Shown in pieces: positions 13,996-14,904 of a stretch of DNA of 14,904 nucleotides. The notes beneath the pieces were generated by a model, which ran no database searches, had not been told where the DNA came from, and was given only the letters and a program-made list of their open reading frames with translations. The DNA lies in contig JAJYPQ010000051.1 of assembly GCA_021795255.1 (NCBI GenBank), positions 1-14,904 on the forward strand, read 5' to 3'. Source of the stretch: Pseudomonadota bacterium. GTDB taxonomy: Bacteria; Pseudomonadota; Gammaproteobacteria; Acidiferrobacterales; Acidiferrobacteraceae. Position 1 is the stretch's first letter. Every line of letters starts with the position of its first letter. Position numbers and translations under genes: made by a program.

Positions 13996-14904
13996 ATGGC
14001 GGAAGTCTCGCAACTTCAGGTCGAAACGGCCCTAAAGGAAGTTATTGATCCCTATCTAGAGCAAGACCTCGTCAGCGCGAAGGCCATCAAGGCCATTAAG
14101 ATCGAGGGGTCGCGGGTGAGCATCGACGTCATGCTGGGCTACCCGGCCAAGGGCGTCAGGGACGCTTTGGCGACGCGCTTGCGCGATAAAGTCATGGGTA
14201 TTTCCGGGGTGCAGGACGCGACCGTGACCATTGGATTCAAAATTGTGACCCATGGTGTCCAGAAAGGCGTCAAGCCGATCCCAGGTGTCAAGAATATTAT
14301 CGCCGTGGCCTCAGGCAAAGGCGGTGTGGGTAAATCGACAACCGCTGTCAATTTAGCGCTGGCGCTGTCTGCAGACGGTGCTCAAGTCGGCATTTTGGAT
14401 GCCGATATCTACGGGCCAAGTCAGCCGCGCATGTTGGGCGCGCACGCCAAACCCGAGTCTAAGGACGGTCGGACGATGGAACCGGTGATGAGTTATCACC
14501 TGCAATCGATGTCGATTGGGTATTTGATCGATGAAGAGACGCCCATGATTTGGCGCGGCCCCATGGTAACGCAGGCCCTCGAACAGCTTTTGCGCGACAC
14601 GAGCTGGAAGGACTTGGACTACCTCGTCGTCGATCTGCCGCCCGGGACCGGCGATATTCAGCTCACGTTGGCGCAAAAGGTCCCGGTCACCGGCGCTGTC
14701 ATTGTCACCACGCCCCAGGATATCGCTTTGCTTGACGCCCGTAAGGGCTTGAAGATGTTCGAGAAGGTCGAGATTCCGGTGATCGGCATCATCGAGAATA
14801 TGAGTACCCACATTTGTAGCCAGTGTGGGCATGAGGAGCACATCTTCGGGGCCGGGGGCGGCCTCAAGATGGCTGAACAGTATGACGTGGATTTCTTGGG
14901 GGCT
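13996..14904 (+). CDS. apbC: Iron-sulfur cluster carrier ATPase ApbC/Mrp, 3' end cut by window
   Basis: 303 codons visible from ATG 13996 to the window edge, still open; the family is usually around 360 aa, so about 60 residues are missing. It has GAGGAG (13982-13987) at a good distance. An N-terminal DUF59/FeS_assembly_P domain (about 5-85) has the DPYLEQDLVSAKAIK block. A Mrp/NBP35-type P-loop follows, with deviant Walker A GKGGVGKS (107-114), then LDADIYGPSQPRML (switch I region), DLPPGTGD (Walker B-like region) and TTPQDIALLDARKG. The CxxC motif C274-SQ-C277, which binds a bridging [4Fe-4S] cluster in the dimer, is present. It transfers Fe-S clusters to apoproteins in the cytosol. Divergent from metG. 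The gene may alternatively be named mrp. Confidence 0.96.
   Translation, partial: MAEVSQLQVETALKEVIDPYLEQDLVSAKAIKAIKIEGSRVSIDVMLGYPAKGVRDALATRLRDKVMGISGVQDATVTIGFKIVTHGVQKGVKPIPGVKNIIAVASGKGGVGKSTTAVNLALALSADGAQVGILDADIYGPSQPRMLGAHAKPESKDGRTMEPVMSYHLQSMSIGYLIDEETPMIWRGPMVTQALEQLLRDTSWKDLDYLVVDLPPGTGDIQLTLAQKVPVTGAVIVTTPQDIALLDARKGLKMFEKVEIPVIGIIENMSTHICSQCGHEEHIFGAGGGLKMAEQYDVDFLGA

Noticed and set aside
1..14904. CRISPR arrays, tRNA/rRNA genes, transposases, phage genes, integration sites
   Set aside because: None found on either strand: no regularly spaced repeats, no cloverleaf, no transposase or integrase motifs. The region reads as ordinary chromosome.

Overview
The window looks like a chromosomal stretch from a GC-rich gammaproteobacterium. 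The divergent metG / apbC(mrp) pair, an nth gene next to an RnfB-like gene, a DUF1841 gene and a proteobacterial-type argG all point that way. A fused pyruvate-dehydrogenase E2-E3 gene suggests an acidophilic or chemolithotrophic lineage (Acidithiobacillus/Acidiferrobacter-like), but that is inference only. I see no tRNA, rRNA, IS element, prophage or CRISPR array. Coding density is very high, and no gene-free stretch exceeds 300 bases.

Left part, + strand (1-5762): the 3' part of an E2-E3 fusion (dihydrolipoamide acyltransferase joined to dihydrolipoamide dehydrogenase), then argG after only 5 bases, then a six-TM, PAS-containing sensor histidine kinase. These three appear to be co-transcribed. 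The kinase ribosome-binding site is one arm of a hairpin whose other arm starts just after the argG stop codon.

Middle, - strand (7345-5740): a three-gene unit. It begins with an unrecognised 29-codon small ORF, which overlaps a DUF2156/LPG-synthase-C-like (GNAT-fold) gene, which in turn overlaps a RimI-like GNAT acetyltransferase. The DUF2156 ribosome-binding site is locked in a perfect 10-bp hairpin that lies inside the small ORF. This looks like a translated-leader switch and is the most novel-looking feature of the window. A Rho-independent terminator (7391-7414) precedes the unit.

Right-middle, - strand (11510-7569): a compact run of divergent QueC-like PP-loop gene, an orphan soluble RnfB-like ferredoxin, an unrecognised 138-aa protein with a repeated HYPFG motif, nth (endonuclease III), a FIST-domain sensor protein and DUF1841. 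Several of these genes overlap, and the run is followed by the terminator at 7391-7414.

Right end: metG on the - strand (13741-11681) and, divergent across a 254-base structured intergenic region, the 5' part of apbC/mrp (Fe-S carrier ATPase), which runs off the window.

The gene set is mainly housekeeping (central carbon metabolism, arginine synthesis, tRNA charging, base-excision repair, Fe-S handling). The less characterised parts are the signal proteins (histidine kinase, FIST), the acyltransferase pair, the QueC-like gene and the HYPFG protein.
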